Below are positions 6,830 to 14,100 of a stretch of DNA of 39,264 nucleotides, in pieces. A model generated the notes under the pieces. The model did no database searches. It saw only the letters and a program-made list of their open reading frames with translations, and was not told where the DNA came from. Positions within the stretch are counted from its first letter, which is position 1, and every line of letters starts with the position of its first letter. The DNA is from Bacillota bacterium (GTDB taxonomy: Bacteria > Bacillota > Clostridia > Christensenellales > UMGS416), in NCBI GenBank assembly GCA_023428265.1, contig JAEYYW010000006.1, positions 1-39,264 on the forward strand, given 5' to 3'. Position numbers and translations under genes: made by a program.

Positions 6830-9160
6830 TTATTGCCTGCCGGATATCACCTGTGAAAAGGCACCATAAACCTTTTTGGAACCGACCGTGCGGTATGCCC
6901 GCACTTTGTAGTAATACGTCCTTCCGGACCGCAGGCCGCTGATGGTGTTGATGGTCGAGCGTGTGGTTGTGACCTTTGAATAGGAACCGTTGGGGGCAGT
7001 TGCCCGCCACAGCTCATAACGGGTTGTTCCGGTTACGGCGCCCCAACTCACCCTGGCGCGGGTGGAAGAAGACTTCGCAACTTTCAGCGACACGGGCTTG
7101 GTCGGTGCCGCGGCAGCATAAACCACATTGGAGAACGGACTGTAAACCTTGCTCCTGTTAACAGTGCGATACGCCCGCACTTTGTAGTAATAGTTTGTGC
7201 CCGTCTTCAGACTCTTGTTCGTGTAGCTCAGCGAGGAAGTGGTCGCGATCAGGGAGTAGCTCCCCGACTGGCTGGTCGCACGATAAAGCTGGTATTTCTC
7301 GGCACCGCTCAACGGGCTCCAGGAGATCCGGATGCTGTTATAGCTGGATGCCGTGGCTGACACGCCGCTGACCGCAGATGCAAACCCGGTTGAGGGCTTC
7401 GCAGTTGGCGTGGGCGTGGGTGTTGATGTAGGCGTAGGTGTGGGCTTGAGCGTGGGTGTGGGTGTGATCGCGGCTGTTTGGGTTGGAGTCACCGCCGGGG
7501 TCTGCGTGGGCTGTGACACCGTGGGCGCCGCTGTGGTCACAGACGACGGAGAGACGGTGGGCGCAGCATCCGGCACAGCAGGAGAACTCGTCGGGCTGGC
7601 TGTGGGCGATTCAACGGGCACGGCTGTGGCGGAAGCCTGCGTTGCCGTCGGAATCTGCTCCGTGACGCTCACCGAGTCAAACAGCATTTGCGCACGGTCT
7701 TTGGAGATCTGCTCGAAAGCGGTCACACTGCCGGTTGAAGCACCGGCGGCAATCAGCAACCCGCCCTTGATCAGGTTGTATCCCTTTTCCTGCACCCACA
7801 TGCCTGTGTTGGCAAAACGCACCGAATACAAGGGGTTTGCCGCAAGCGAAGCGGAGCCGTTCGGAAGGTTGAGGTAGATGCTCCATAACCCTCCGCCGAT
7901 GCCGGACGGGATGCTGAAATAGAAGTCTTTTGTCATGACGCCGTTTTCGCGGAACCAGTAGCGCGGGTCATCATCCACCTGGGCGGTGTAGGTCTGCTGG
8001 CCGTTGCTCAGCACAACCTCCACTTTTCTGGCGTTGACCAGATTGCCGAAGCCGTCATTGCGAAACACCAGCTTCAGGTGCAGCGCACCGCCTTTCAGCA
8101 GATTGGTGTTGATCGACGCGTTCTGCATGACAAACCGGTAACCCAACCGCTGCGTCACATAATTGAAGGTGGAACTGGAGCCGTAAGTGGTTGATTTCCA
8201 CTTGCTGAGCACATCCGGGTGGTAGTCGATGTTCAGGCTCTGGGCATGCAGCTTGTTGAGTTCATAAATCGCGTTGTTCGGATCGGAATAGGACGACACC
8301 TTGTTGCTCTCGCCAACGAACGGCGCATAGCGGTTATGGTTGTCTGTCCAGTTCAGCTCATCCTGGCGGGTATAGTTCTTGTCCACATAAGTGCCGGATT
8401 CGCTCTCGGAGCTCAGCAGCGCATCGTCATGATATCCGGTCCTTGCCAGGGCTGATTGGCTGAAGGCCGATGCCAAAGAGAGCGTGTTTCCGGATGTTGC
8501 ATACATATCGCGGATGAACATGGGCCGGCGCACCTGGATCGGCCGGCTTTGGGGCACCGCGTCCAACAGCGCACTCATGACAGCCTTGCGGGATTCGAGC
8601 GACGGCGGGTCGCCGTAGTAGGAGTTGTGCCACTCGCCCCAGGGGCCCAGAAAGCCAGCCTGCACGCAATACAGGATGTCTTCATTGTCATAGAAAATGC
8701 TTTTCAGCTGGGCGATGTGGCCGGTGATGATGGAAAGACTGGTGGGCTCGGGTTTCAAGACCCCGTCAAAATCGTAGGCCGCGCGGAACATCACCTGCAA
8801 GCCGTTTTTTCTGGCCAGGTTAAAGCCGTTGCGGATCTCGTTGAGTTTCGCGTCGCTGATCGGGCCGGTCTTGTAATCCTTCAGATTGGCTTCCAGAAGG
8901 ATCATTGTGATGCCCTGCGAGCGGAGTTTGTCGATTGACCAGATGTCGTCGGTCTCATATGGCCGGTACCATCCGCGTTCCGGGTTTGTAAACATGGACT
9001 GATCCTCGGAATACGAGATGGTCTCCATCTCCTCAATCGCGGTGGCGGCGCCTTCTGCAGACGCCCTCTCCAGCGGGAGCAGTCCGACAACAAGAAATAT
9101 TGCGGTGAATACACAGACAGCGATGTTAAACCGAAGCCTTTTGTGATGACTCAGAAGCAT
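6830..9160 (-). CDS. Secreted DUF4874/DUF4832 protein with Pro/Thr linker and two fibronectin type III domains
   Basis: The 776-residue protein starts with a basic stretch and a hydrophobic signal or anchor (about residues 10-28) followed by ERASAEG, a plausible signal-peptidase region. The DUF4874 region contains FTNPERGWYRPYE and GPWGEWHNSYYG and is followed by DUF4832. These resemble glycoside-hydrolase-type TIM-barrel proteins with a beta-sandwich. Residues about 505-593 are a Pro/Thr/Ser-rich linker. Two Fn3 domains follow (about 598-682 and 688-776), both ending in YYYKVRAYRTV-type strands. Fn3 domains suggest polymer or wall binding. A start 17 codons upstream is in frame, but GGGAGG lies seven bases before the ATG at 9160. 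Its leader carries a c-di-GMP riboswitch. It adjoins the Pel-like operon and has a paralogue there. A role as a polysaccharide-binding or cleaving surface protein is inference. Confidence 0.88.
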   Translation of the reverse strand: MLLSHHKRLRFNIAVCVFTAIFLVVGLLPLERASAEGAATAIEEMETISYSEDQSMFTNPERGWYRPYETDDIWSIDKLRSQGITMILLEANLKDYKTGPISDAKLNEIRNGFNLARKNGLQVMFRAAYDFDGVLKPEPTSLSIITGHIAQLKSIFYDNEDILYCVQAGFLGPWGEWHNSYYGDPPSLESRKAVMSALLDAVPQSRPIQVRRPMFIRDMYATSGNTLSLASAFSQSALARTGYHDDALLSSESESGTYVDKNYTRQDELNWTDNHNRYAPFVGESNKVSSYSDPNNAIYELNKLHAQSLNIDYHPDVLSKWKSTTYGSSSTFNYVTQRLGYRFVMQNASINTNLLKGGALHLKLVFRNDGFGNLVNARKVEVVLSNGQQTYTAQVDDDPRYWFRENGVMTKDFYFSIPSGIGGGLWSIYLNLPNGSASLAANPLYSVRFANTGMWVQEKGYNLIKGGLLIAAGASTGSVTAFEQISKDRAQMLFDSVSVTEQIPTATQASATAVPVESPTASPTSSPAVPDAAPTVSPSSVTTAAPTVSQPTQTPAVTPTQTAAITPTPTLKPTPTPTSTPTPTPTAKPSTGFASAVSGVSATASSYNSIRISWSPLSGAEKYQLYRATSQSGSYSLIATTSSLSYTNKSLKTGTNYYYKVRAYRTVNRSKVYSPFSNVVYAAAAPTKPVSLKVAKSSSTRARVSWGAVTGTTRYELWRATAPNGSYSKVTTTRSTINTISGLRSGRTYYYKVRAYRTVGSKKVYGAFSQVISGRQ

Positions 9161-9219
9161 AAAAAAACCTCCCTGTTGTGCGCCAAAGGAGGTTGCAATG
9201 TGTTTATTCATCGAAACCT
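9161..9219 (-). promoter_or_regulatory. Riboswitch expression platform: SD-sequestering hairpin with T run
   Basis: In the leftward transcript, AACCTCC (9194-9188) can pair with GGAGGTT (9172-9166), which contains the ribosome site of the Fn3 gene and runs into seven T residues. This hides the ribosome site and looks like a weak intrinsic terminator. The competing fold pairs GGGTTGC at the 3' edge of the aptamer (9231-9225) with GCAACCT (9196-9190), which frees the ribosome site. Ligand binding should hold the aptamer edge and favour the hiding hairpin, so c-di-GMP is predicted to turn expression off. The direction is inferred from pairing by eye. Confidence 0.6.
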
Positions 9220-9303
9220 TCTTGGCAACCCGACGATCATAGCTTTCGCCTTAGACTCGTGGCTTTGCGTCCAACCCTTTCGAGTTGTTTGCCCTTTTCA
9301 AGA
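9220..9303 (-). promoter_or_regulatory. Cyclic di-GMP-I (GEMM-I) riboswitch aptamer
   Basis: The leftward strand matches the GEMM-I consensus: GGGCAAAC, a P2 hairpin AACTC-GAAA-GGGTT, the invariant GGACGCAAAGCC, then a P3 arm with TCTAAGG and TATGA. The last two form an 11-nucleotide-type tetraloop receptor in which a C-G pair is replaced by U-A. It ends in GGGTTGCC. TCTTG (9303-9299) and CAAGA (9224-9220) close P1. This family binds c-di-GMP. It lies 60 bases upstream of the start codon of the Fn3/DUF4832 gene and so should control that gene. Confidence 0.93.
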
Positions 9304-9392
9304 TTTGTTCAAAAACGACCGCAAATGACATTAATCCCGATTGCCCGGCATCACCCCTCTCCATTCTCCATTCAGAACGCCAACTTACGCCG

Positions 9393-10892
9393 TCACAACA
9401 ACAGCTTATGGTATTGTATAGTCCCTATATACCCCGAGATTATATGAAAGAAACATTTGATTGGCAGATAAATCCAATACTTTTTGCCAATATCACTTTT
9501 TAACCCATTGCTCAGAATGCAAAGCTTGTCCGGTCGGTTGCCCTCCATCGCAAAGGTATATGCAGGATACCTTGTGTCAGGATCAAGCATGGCCAGAGCG
9601 ATTGTGTATTCCCCCTTGGCCAGGCTGTCTGTGAGGACTACTGTTTCCGTGTTCACCACCGTGCCGTCAACGATGGAGCTGACCGCTACATCAACCGGCA
9701 CCCGCATCGCTTCCCGGCCGGCGCTGTCAAGCAGATAAAGCACCGTTTCCCAATCGCGGTAAAACGGCGCACTGCCATCGTTTACCCACTCCAGGCGAAC
9801 TGTCAGATCGCTGCCCACCAGCAAAGGCTGCTCCAGCTCAATCCGGGAAACCCGGAGCCGGCTGCCGAGGGCGGACAGCACAGCGCCGATCCCCTCGCCG
9901 AATTGCATTTGCTCTTCAGGCAAAACGGGGCATTTCGGCCCCAGAAATGTGGTGTGAGACTGCCTGATCAGGCCGATTGTTTGCTCCAGGTTATCCTGGA
10001 GCATCTCCTCCATCGTCAAGCTGCTTGTCATCTCTCCGCCCACGGGGGCTGTCCGCCACGCATCTGCCATTGGCACCAGCGCATGCTGCTCTCCGGTTTC
10101 GTTGTATTCCCCGCCTGATTGGATCCACGACAGCCATTCCTGCGTGCTTTCAGGCTCACCGGTCATGTCGTTATACAGCCCCAGACCATTTTCCGACGCC
10201 TCGCGGAACGGGCGGCGCATCAGGATCATCGCGTTCGGAAAGCTCTCAAGATAAGGCTCGATGTATTGCTGGCGCACATCCGCGCCGGGCAGCGGGTCAA
10301 TGCCGCTGTCGTGCCTGGTGTGCCACTCGCCCCAGTGGCCCAGGCTGCCCAGCTCCACGAAGCTGAAGAAGTCATCGCGGCCATAACGGGCGCCGAGCGC
10401 CTCTATGGCCTTGCGGTGTTGTTTGACCATGATGGGGTTAGCATAGTTGGGAGAATAACCCTTGCCATATTTGGTGTCATACCAGTGGCCGTCTTTCCCG
10501 GTGGCCTCATATAGCCAATCGGGGATGTCCATATGGGTCTCGTCACTGGGCACGTCGCATACGAACCGGAAAACCACACGCTTGCCCTTGATGCGCCACT
10601 CGGCCAGGTGGTTCTCTTTCTCAATGGGCGCAAAATCAAAACGGTTTTGCTCGGGCTCCAGCTCCCGCCAGGTCACATCCACATACACAAGAGTATTGTC
10701 GCCCACAATCTCCGCATAGTCGGCACTGGGCGCAAAGCCGCTCAACGGATTGTTGAGCGGCCCATCAATGGCTTTTGGTGTCAGAACAGTGGTTTGCTTC
10801 GCGCGCATCCCCCACCAGAACGCCGCGCCAAGCGCCAGGACGGCAATGCACAGGGCTGCGATGGCCAAGCCCCCTTTTCGGGCTTTAGCCAT
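9393..10892 (-). CDS. Membrane-anchored DUF4832 domain protein, last gene of the Pel-type operon
   Basis: The protein has about 499 residues. One hydrophobic segment (about residues 8-27) anchors or exports it. The rest is a TIM-barrel-like region with LNNPLSGFAP, DVTWRELEPEQN and LGHWGEWHTRHD, then a DUF4832 beta-sandwich containing VRLEWVNDGSAPFYRDWET. It is a distant paralogue of the secreted Fn3 protein downstream: both share the G-x-WGEWH motif. A glycoside-hydrolase-like activity on the exported polymer is plausible but unproven. The ATG at 10892 has GGGGA five bases upstream and overlaps the end of the DUF4956 gene by eight bases. An ATG four codons earlier is possible. The last 35 or so residues are AT-rich and unlike the rest, which suggests a lost stop codon. 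Confidence 0.85.
   Translation of the reverse strand: MAKARKGGLAIAALCIAVLALGAAFWWGMRAKQTTVLTPKAIDGPLNNPLSGFAPSADYAEIVGDNTLVYVDVTWRELEPEQNRFDFAPIEKENHLAEWRIKGKRVVFRFVCDVPSDETHMDIPDWLYEATGKDGHWYDTKYGKGYSPNYANPIMVKQHRKAIEALGARYGRDDFFSFVELGSLGHWGEWHTRHDSGIDPLPGADVRQQYIEPYLESFPNAMILMRRPFREASENGLGLYNDMTGEPESTQEWLSWIQSGGEYNETGEQHALVPMADAWRTAPVGGEMTSSLTMEEMLQDNLEQTIGLIRQSHTTFLGPKCPVLPEEQMQFGEGIGAVLSALGSRLRVSRIELEQPLLVGSDLTVRLEWVNDGSAPFYRDWETVLYLLDSAGREAMRVPVDVAVSSIVDGTVVNTETVVLTDSLAKGEYTIALAMLDPDTRYPAYTFAMEGNRPDKLCILSNGLKSDIGKKYWIYLPIKCFFHIISGYIGTIQYHKLLL
9413..9444 (-). promoter_or_regulatory. Candidate -10 boxes upstream of the riboswitch
   Basis: Reading leftward, TATAAT (9444-9439) and TACAAT (9418-9413) lie in an AT-rich patch inside the 3' end of the DUF4832 gene, 110-140 bases before the aptamer. 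Neither has a good -35 at 16-18 bases. They are the best visible candidates for a promoter that serves the riboswitch gene separately. Read-through from the operon is the alternative, since no terminator hairpin separates them. Confidence 0.3.
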
Positions 10893-11580
10893 GGTATTCC
10901 CCATTGTATTGCACCAGGGTTACATCATCCACACACTCCAGGGCGCGCACTTGCTCCAGGAAAGCGAGGTTGTCCTTCTTGGCGTAGACCTCCACTGCCA
11001 TCTCGCAGGCGTCGCCACGGATTGTGCGGGACTTCACGGAGTGGCGCGTCTTGTTGAGGATCCTGCGGATCTGATCGCCGATGTCATCCCCCTTGAAATG
11101 CACAATCATCATATAGACCTGCTTGGATCCGCCGTGGCCCATCAGCAGCAGGATGAGGATCAGAAGCAAAGAAGCCGCCGCAGCCAGCACATACATAAAG
11201 GCGCCAATCGTGATGCCGGCAGAGATGGCCCAAAACATAAACAGCAGATCCATCGGCTCCTTGATCGCCGTGCGGTATCGCACGATGCTGAGCGCGCCGA
11301 CCATGCCCAGCGATAGCACAAGGTTGGTGCTGATGGCCAGCGTGATCATGCAGGTGAGCACTGTCATGCCGATCAGGGTGACGGCAAACGAGTGGCTGAA
11401 CACGGCGCCGCGGAAGAATTTTTTATACACAAAATAGATGATAAAGCCTGCCAGCACACTTGCCAGCAGCGACACAACGAGGGCGAGCGCCTGGTCCAGC
11501 GTCATTGTGACGGTGAACAGATTTCCCTCTACGAGGCGTTCAAAAATGTCTTTGGCGCTGATTGGGGATTGGTTGTTCAT
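10885..11580 (-). CDS. DUF4956 domain membrane protein
   Basis: The 231-residue protein has about four hydrophobic segments between residues 28 and 147. The conserved DUF4956 signature is SLGMVGALSIVRYRTAIKEP near residues 90-109. It ends in a cytoplasmic ferredoxin-like tail of about 80 residues. DUF4956 genes commonly travel with VTC-domain and CotH genes, as here, but the molecular role is unknown. The signature resembles the MgtC-type motif of membrane proteins. AGGTGA lies five bases before the ATG. The gap to the upstream VTC gene is 35 bases and the downstream gene overlaps by eight, so it is part of the operon. A membrane partner or transporter for the VTC product is a reasonable guess. 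Confidence 0.9.
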   Translation of the reverse strand: MNNQSPISAKDIFERLVEGNLFTVTMTLDQALALVVSLLASVLAGFIIYFVYKKFFRGAVFSHSFAVTLIGMTVLTCMITLAISTNLVLSLGMVGALSIVRYRTAIKEPMDLLFMFWAISAGITIGAFMYVLAAAASLLLILILLLMGHGGSKQVYMMIVHFKGDDIGDQIRRILNKTRHSVKSRTIRGDACEMAVEVYAKKDNLAFLEQVRALECVDDVTLVQYNGEYHG

Positions 11581-11615
11581 ATTTCACCTCAAATTTGGAT
11601 TGCCTGGTTTGGGAT

Positions 11616-12341
11616 TCACCTTGCGGCGAACATTGTCTTTTCACAGCACAGCACATATTTGGATACCGCTACGGGCCCACCGGAACCGGCGGGCAGGGCC
11701 GACCGCAGGAAGTTCGGCAATAGCTCGGTGTATTTGACCTCCATGATCAACCATCCCGGTTCAAGGGCGCCGATCATCGGGAGATCATTATCAAACAGGT
11801 TGAAACTCCAAAGGCCGGCGCGCACATCGGTGTCGAAGGTGATGCGTACGTCTCCCACAGGAAACACAAAGGGCTCGCGCTCGTAATCCACGATCACCCG
11901 GGGGCGGTGGAGACCTGTCACGCAGGCATGGTAAAAGGTGCGGCACAGCGGCTCATTGCGCCGCAGCAAAAAATCATAGTCACCTTGCAGAATCCGGTCG
12001 GTCTCATCACGGGTCAACTCCGCCTGCTGCTTGGCCACATACTGGCCGCTCTTGAGCTTGCGCTCCAGATGGATGGCGTTGTCACCGTCGGAATAGACGC
12101 GGATCCGAAACTTCTGTCTGTCGCTCGCGCCCATGAGTTTGTCTTCATAAGCGGTGTTCCAGGCGTCGTCAAAATAAAGGCTGCGCACCTTGTAGAGCCC
12201 CCTGGGGCCCGCGTTGGCATCCCTCATCATCAGACCACCCAGCCGGGAGCAGAGCAGCTCTTTCTGATCATATCGGATGTAATACTTCAGTTCATGGCGA
12301 AACCGGAGCGGCCGCCCCTCATTCTGCGTCGGGTCACTCAT
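11616..12341 (-). CDS. VTC domain protein (polyphosphate polymerase-like)
   Basis: The 241-residue protein is a stand-alone VTC domain of the CYTH/triphosphate-tunnel fold. Visible tunnel elements are RHELKYYI near the N-terminus, RSLYFDD, QKFRIRVYSD, HLERKLKSGQYVAKQ, RVIVDYERE, ITFDTDVRAG and IMEVKYTE. Together they supply the alternating basic and acidic residues that bind triphosphate and metal. In yeast the VTC catalytic subunit makes polyphosphate from ATP. Bacterial stand-alone members are annotated polyphosphate polymerase domain proteins, mostly untested. No membrane segment is present, so it is cytoplasmic, perhaps docked on the DUF4956 protein. GGAG lies seven bases before the ATG at 12341. 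The start overlaps the CotH stop by eight bases. Confidence 0.9.
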   Translation of the reverse strand: MSDPTQNEGRPLRFRHELKYYIRYDQKELLCSRLGGLMMRDANAGPRGLYKVRSLYFDDAWNTAYEDKLMGASDRQKFRIRVYSDGDNAIHLERKLKSGQYVAKQQAELTRDETDRILQGDYDFLLRRNEPLCRTFYHACVTGLHRPRVIVDYEREPFVFPVGDVRITFDTDVRAGLWSFNLFDNDLPMIGALEPGWLIMEVKYTELLPNFLRSALPAGSGGPVAVSKYVLCCEKTMFAAR

Positions 12342-14100
12342 ACGTCTGCTCCAGCTGCACCGTGCCGTCATTCAGCACGTAGAAGCATTGGGTGCCAAAG
12401 AACTTCGCGTTGTTAAACACATAATACGGCTGGGCAACCTGTGTTTTCCCGTCTTCATTGGTTGCCTGCACATGAAAGAAGTACTTGCCCGGCTTCAGCC
12501 CGTCTGTGGTGACCGTGGGAAAGCTCAGGCCGTCCTGCTTGAAAATGACGTCCTTGCCCATATGGTCTCTGGACAGCACGAAATCATAGGTGATATCCTG
12601 CCCGTCCAGATCGAAAGAGGGATCCCATTTGAAAACCAACTGGCCGTCTTTGGGCAGGGGCACATCACAATAAAACGGCATGGGCACTTCCAGGCTCTGT
12701 TTATAAAGCCGGTAGTTGAGCTCCACCTCATCGCCCAGCTTTTTCACCATCGCGTCATAAGCGTCCGGCGTATACTCGGAATACATCTGATCCGGCATTT
12801 TGAACAGGTATTTCTTCACGAGCTGCGAGTAGCTCTCCGCCATTGTATAGATGCGCTGGGGGGTAATGATCTTGCGCAGCTCCTCCATCTTTTCATCGAG
12901 CTTGGCCCGGTATTGCGGCAGACGCATCACACGGTTGAAGATCACATCGCCCCAATAATTGCAGATGCCATACTCGAAGCCGATTGTCTCGGCGGTGGTG
13001 TCGTTGGACTCCTGGCGCATCAGCGCGGCATCGCAGTCCCAATTGATGAAATACCATTTCTCACTGTTCTGGGGGCTGTACAGATAGAAATTGCGTGATT
13101 GCGTGTCAATGTTGCCGGTGAGTATGTTAAGCGCCAGCCAGGTGAAATAATTATCCGCGTCGAAGTATTTCTCAAACACATCCTCGATGGGCTTCAGGTC
13201 ATTGTTCAGGTCATCCAGCATTGTGATCAGCTTCGTGTGATCGTCGTTGCCTTTGACTTCCAGCAGGTTTTCAAAATCGGCCAGATTATAGCCCTCTTCG
13301 TTTTTGAGTTTGATCTGGTCCGGATAACGGGCAAACTCGAAAAAGTTCATCTTGTAGAGCTGGCCGTTGGTGTCCAGACCGTGGTTGCGCAAAAAGCGGG
13401 TGTTGGGCTGCTCCACCTGCGTGAAGAGACCATAATCCACGAATTTGTTGCCCGTGGTCTCCGTCTCATCCTTCACATACAGGTGCACAAACTGCGTGCG
13501 CAACGAAACCATGTCCGGGATATCCTTGATCAGGTCATACATCAGCTTGTTGCGAAAGCGCAGGCCGTCAAACACATGCTTGTTCAGCGCAATGGTGCGC
13601 TGCTGGCGCCAGTTGCCGGCGTTGCTCTTCAGCTCGATTTTGTAGGACTTCTGCGGCATGCGCGACGTCGTGGCGCCGCGGATCTGCACCGTGGCATTGG
13701 GGATGTTGAGCCCGAAGCCCAGCTGGCCGGCAAGCGGGCCTTTGTCATCGCCCACCTGCAGAAGCCCTTCCACCTGATACCGCTCCACACCAAGTTTTTG
13801 GTAATCATAAATGGAATAGCCGTTGATCTCTGACCAGGTGTGATCGGTGTTTTCAGCGGCACTTCCCCTGCTCACCGTGAGATACATTGAGACAATGGAG
13901 TTGTCAGTGTCCTCAAGGTAAATATAGCGATCATCTTTCAGAGCCGCCAGGCTGATATCAGGGGTCGGCTCCTTGTCAGCGATGATGTTGTTGCCGGAAA
14001 TCACAGTGTTGTTCATTACGGGTTTGGTGATGACGCAGCCAGACAGGCTCGCGGCTGCAACCAGGGCAAGCAACAAAGCCAAAATTCGTTTGAAAGTCAT
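12334..14100 (-). CDS. CotH family lipoprotein (atypical kinase fold)
   Basis: The 588-residue protein has a lipoprotein signal, with hydrophobic residues 5-19 and the lipobox LSGC ending at Cys22, so it is anchored on the outer face of the membrane. CotH motifs are visible: RMPQKSYKIELKS, LRFRNKLMYDL, a GNIDTQSRNFYLY catalytic-loop region and WYFINWDCD in place of a DFG-type aspartate. A C-terminal Fn3-like beta domain (FKWDPSFDLDGQDITYDF) follows. CotH of Bacillus is an atypical protein kinase that phosphorylates spore-coat proteins. Here the target is unknown, and an extracellular location would require an external nucleotide. The frame is open a further 143 codons upstream, but that part lies inside pelG. 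The ATG at 14100 overlaps the pelG stop as ATGA. Confidence 0.9.
   Translation of the reverse strand: MTFKRILALLLALVAAASLSGCVITKPVMNNTVISGNNIIADKEPTPDISLAALKDDRYIYLEDTDNSIVSMYLTVSRGSAAENTDHTWSEINGYSIYDYQKLGVERYQVEGLLQVGDDKGPLAGQLGFGLNIPNATVQIRGATTSRMPQKSYKIELKSNAGNWRQQRTIALNKHVFDGLRFRNKLMYDLIKDIPDMVSLRTQFVHLYVKDETETTGNKFVDYGLFTQVEQPNTRFLRNHGLDTNGQLYKMNFFEFARYPDQIKLKNEEGYNLADFENLLEVKGNDDHTKLITMLDDLNNDLKPIEDVFEKYFDADNYFTWLALNILTGNIDTQSRNFYLYSPQNSEKWYFINWDCDAALMRQESNDTTAETIGFEYGICNYWGDVIFNRVMRLPQYRAKLDEKMEELRKIITPQRIYTMAESYSQLVKKYLFKMPDQMYSEYTPDAYDAMVKKLGDEVELNYRLYKQSLEVPMPFYCDVPLPKDGQLVFKWDPSFDLDGQDITYDFVLSRDHMGKDVIFKQDGLSFPTVTTDGLKPGKYFFHVQATNEDGKTQVAQPYYVFNNAKFFGTQCFYVLNDGTVQLEQTYE

Noticed and set aside
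7390..7640. Possible tandem repeat DNA element
   Set aside because: The repetition is the coding sequence of the Pro/Thr linker, not a separate repeat or CRISPR array.
7353..7877. Open frame of 174 codons on the + strand with Val/Gly repeats
   Set aside because: It is the reverse complement of the Pro/Thr-rich linker of the Fn3 protein, so the repeats are a mirror of that linker.
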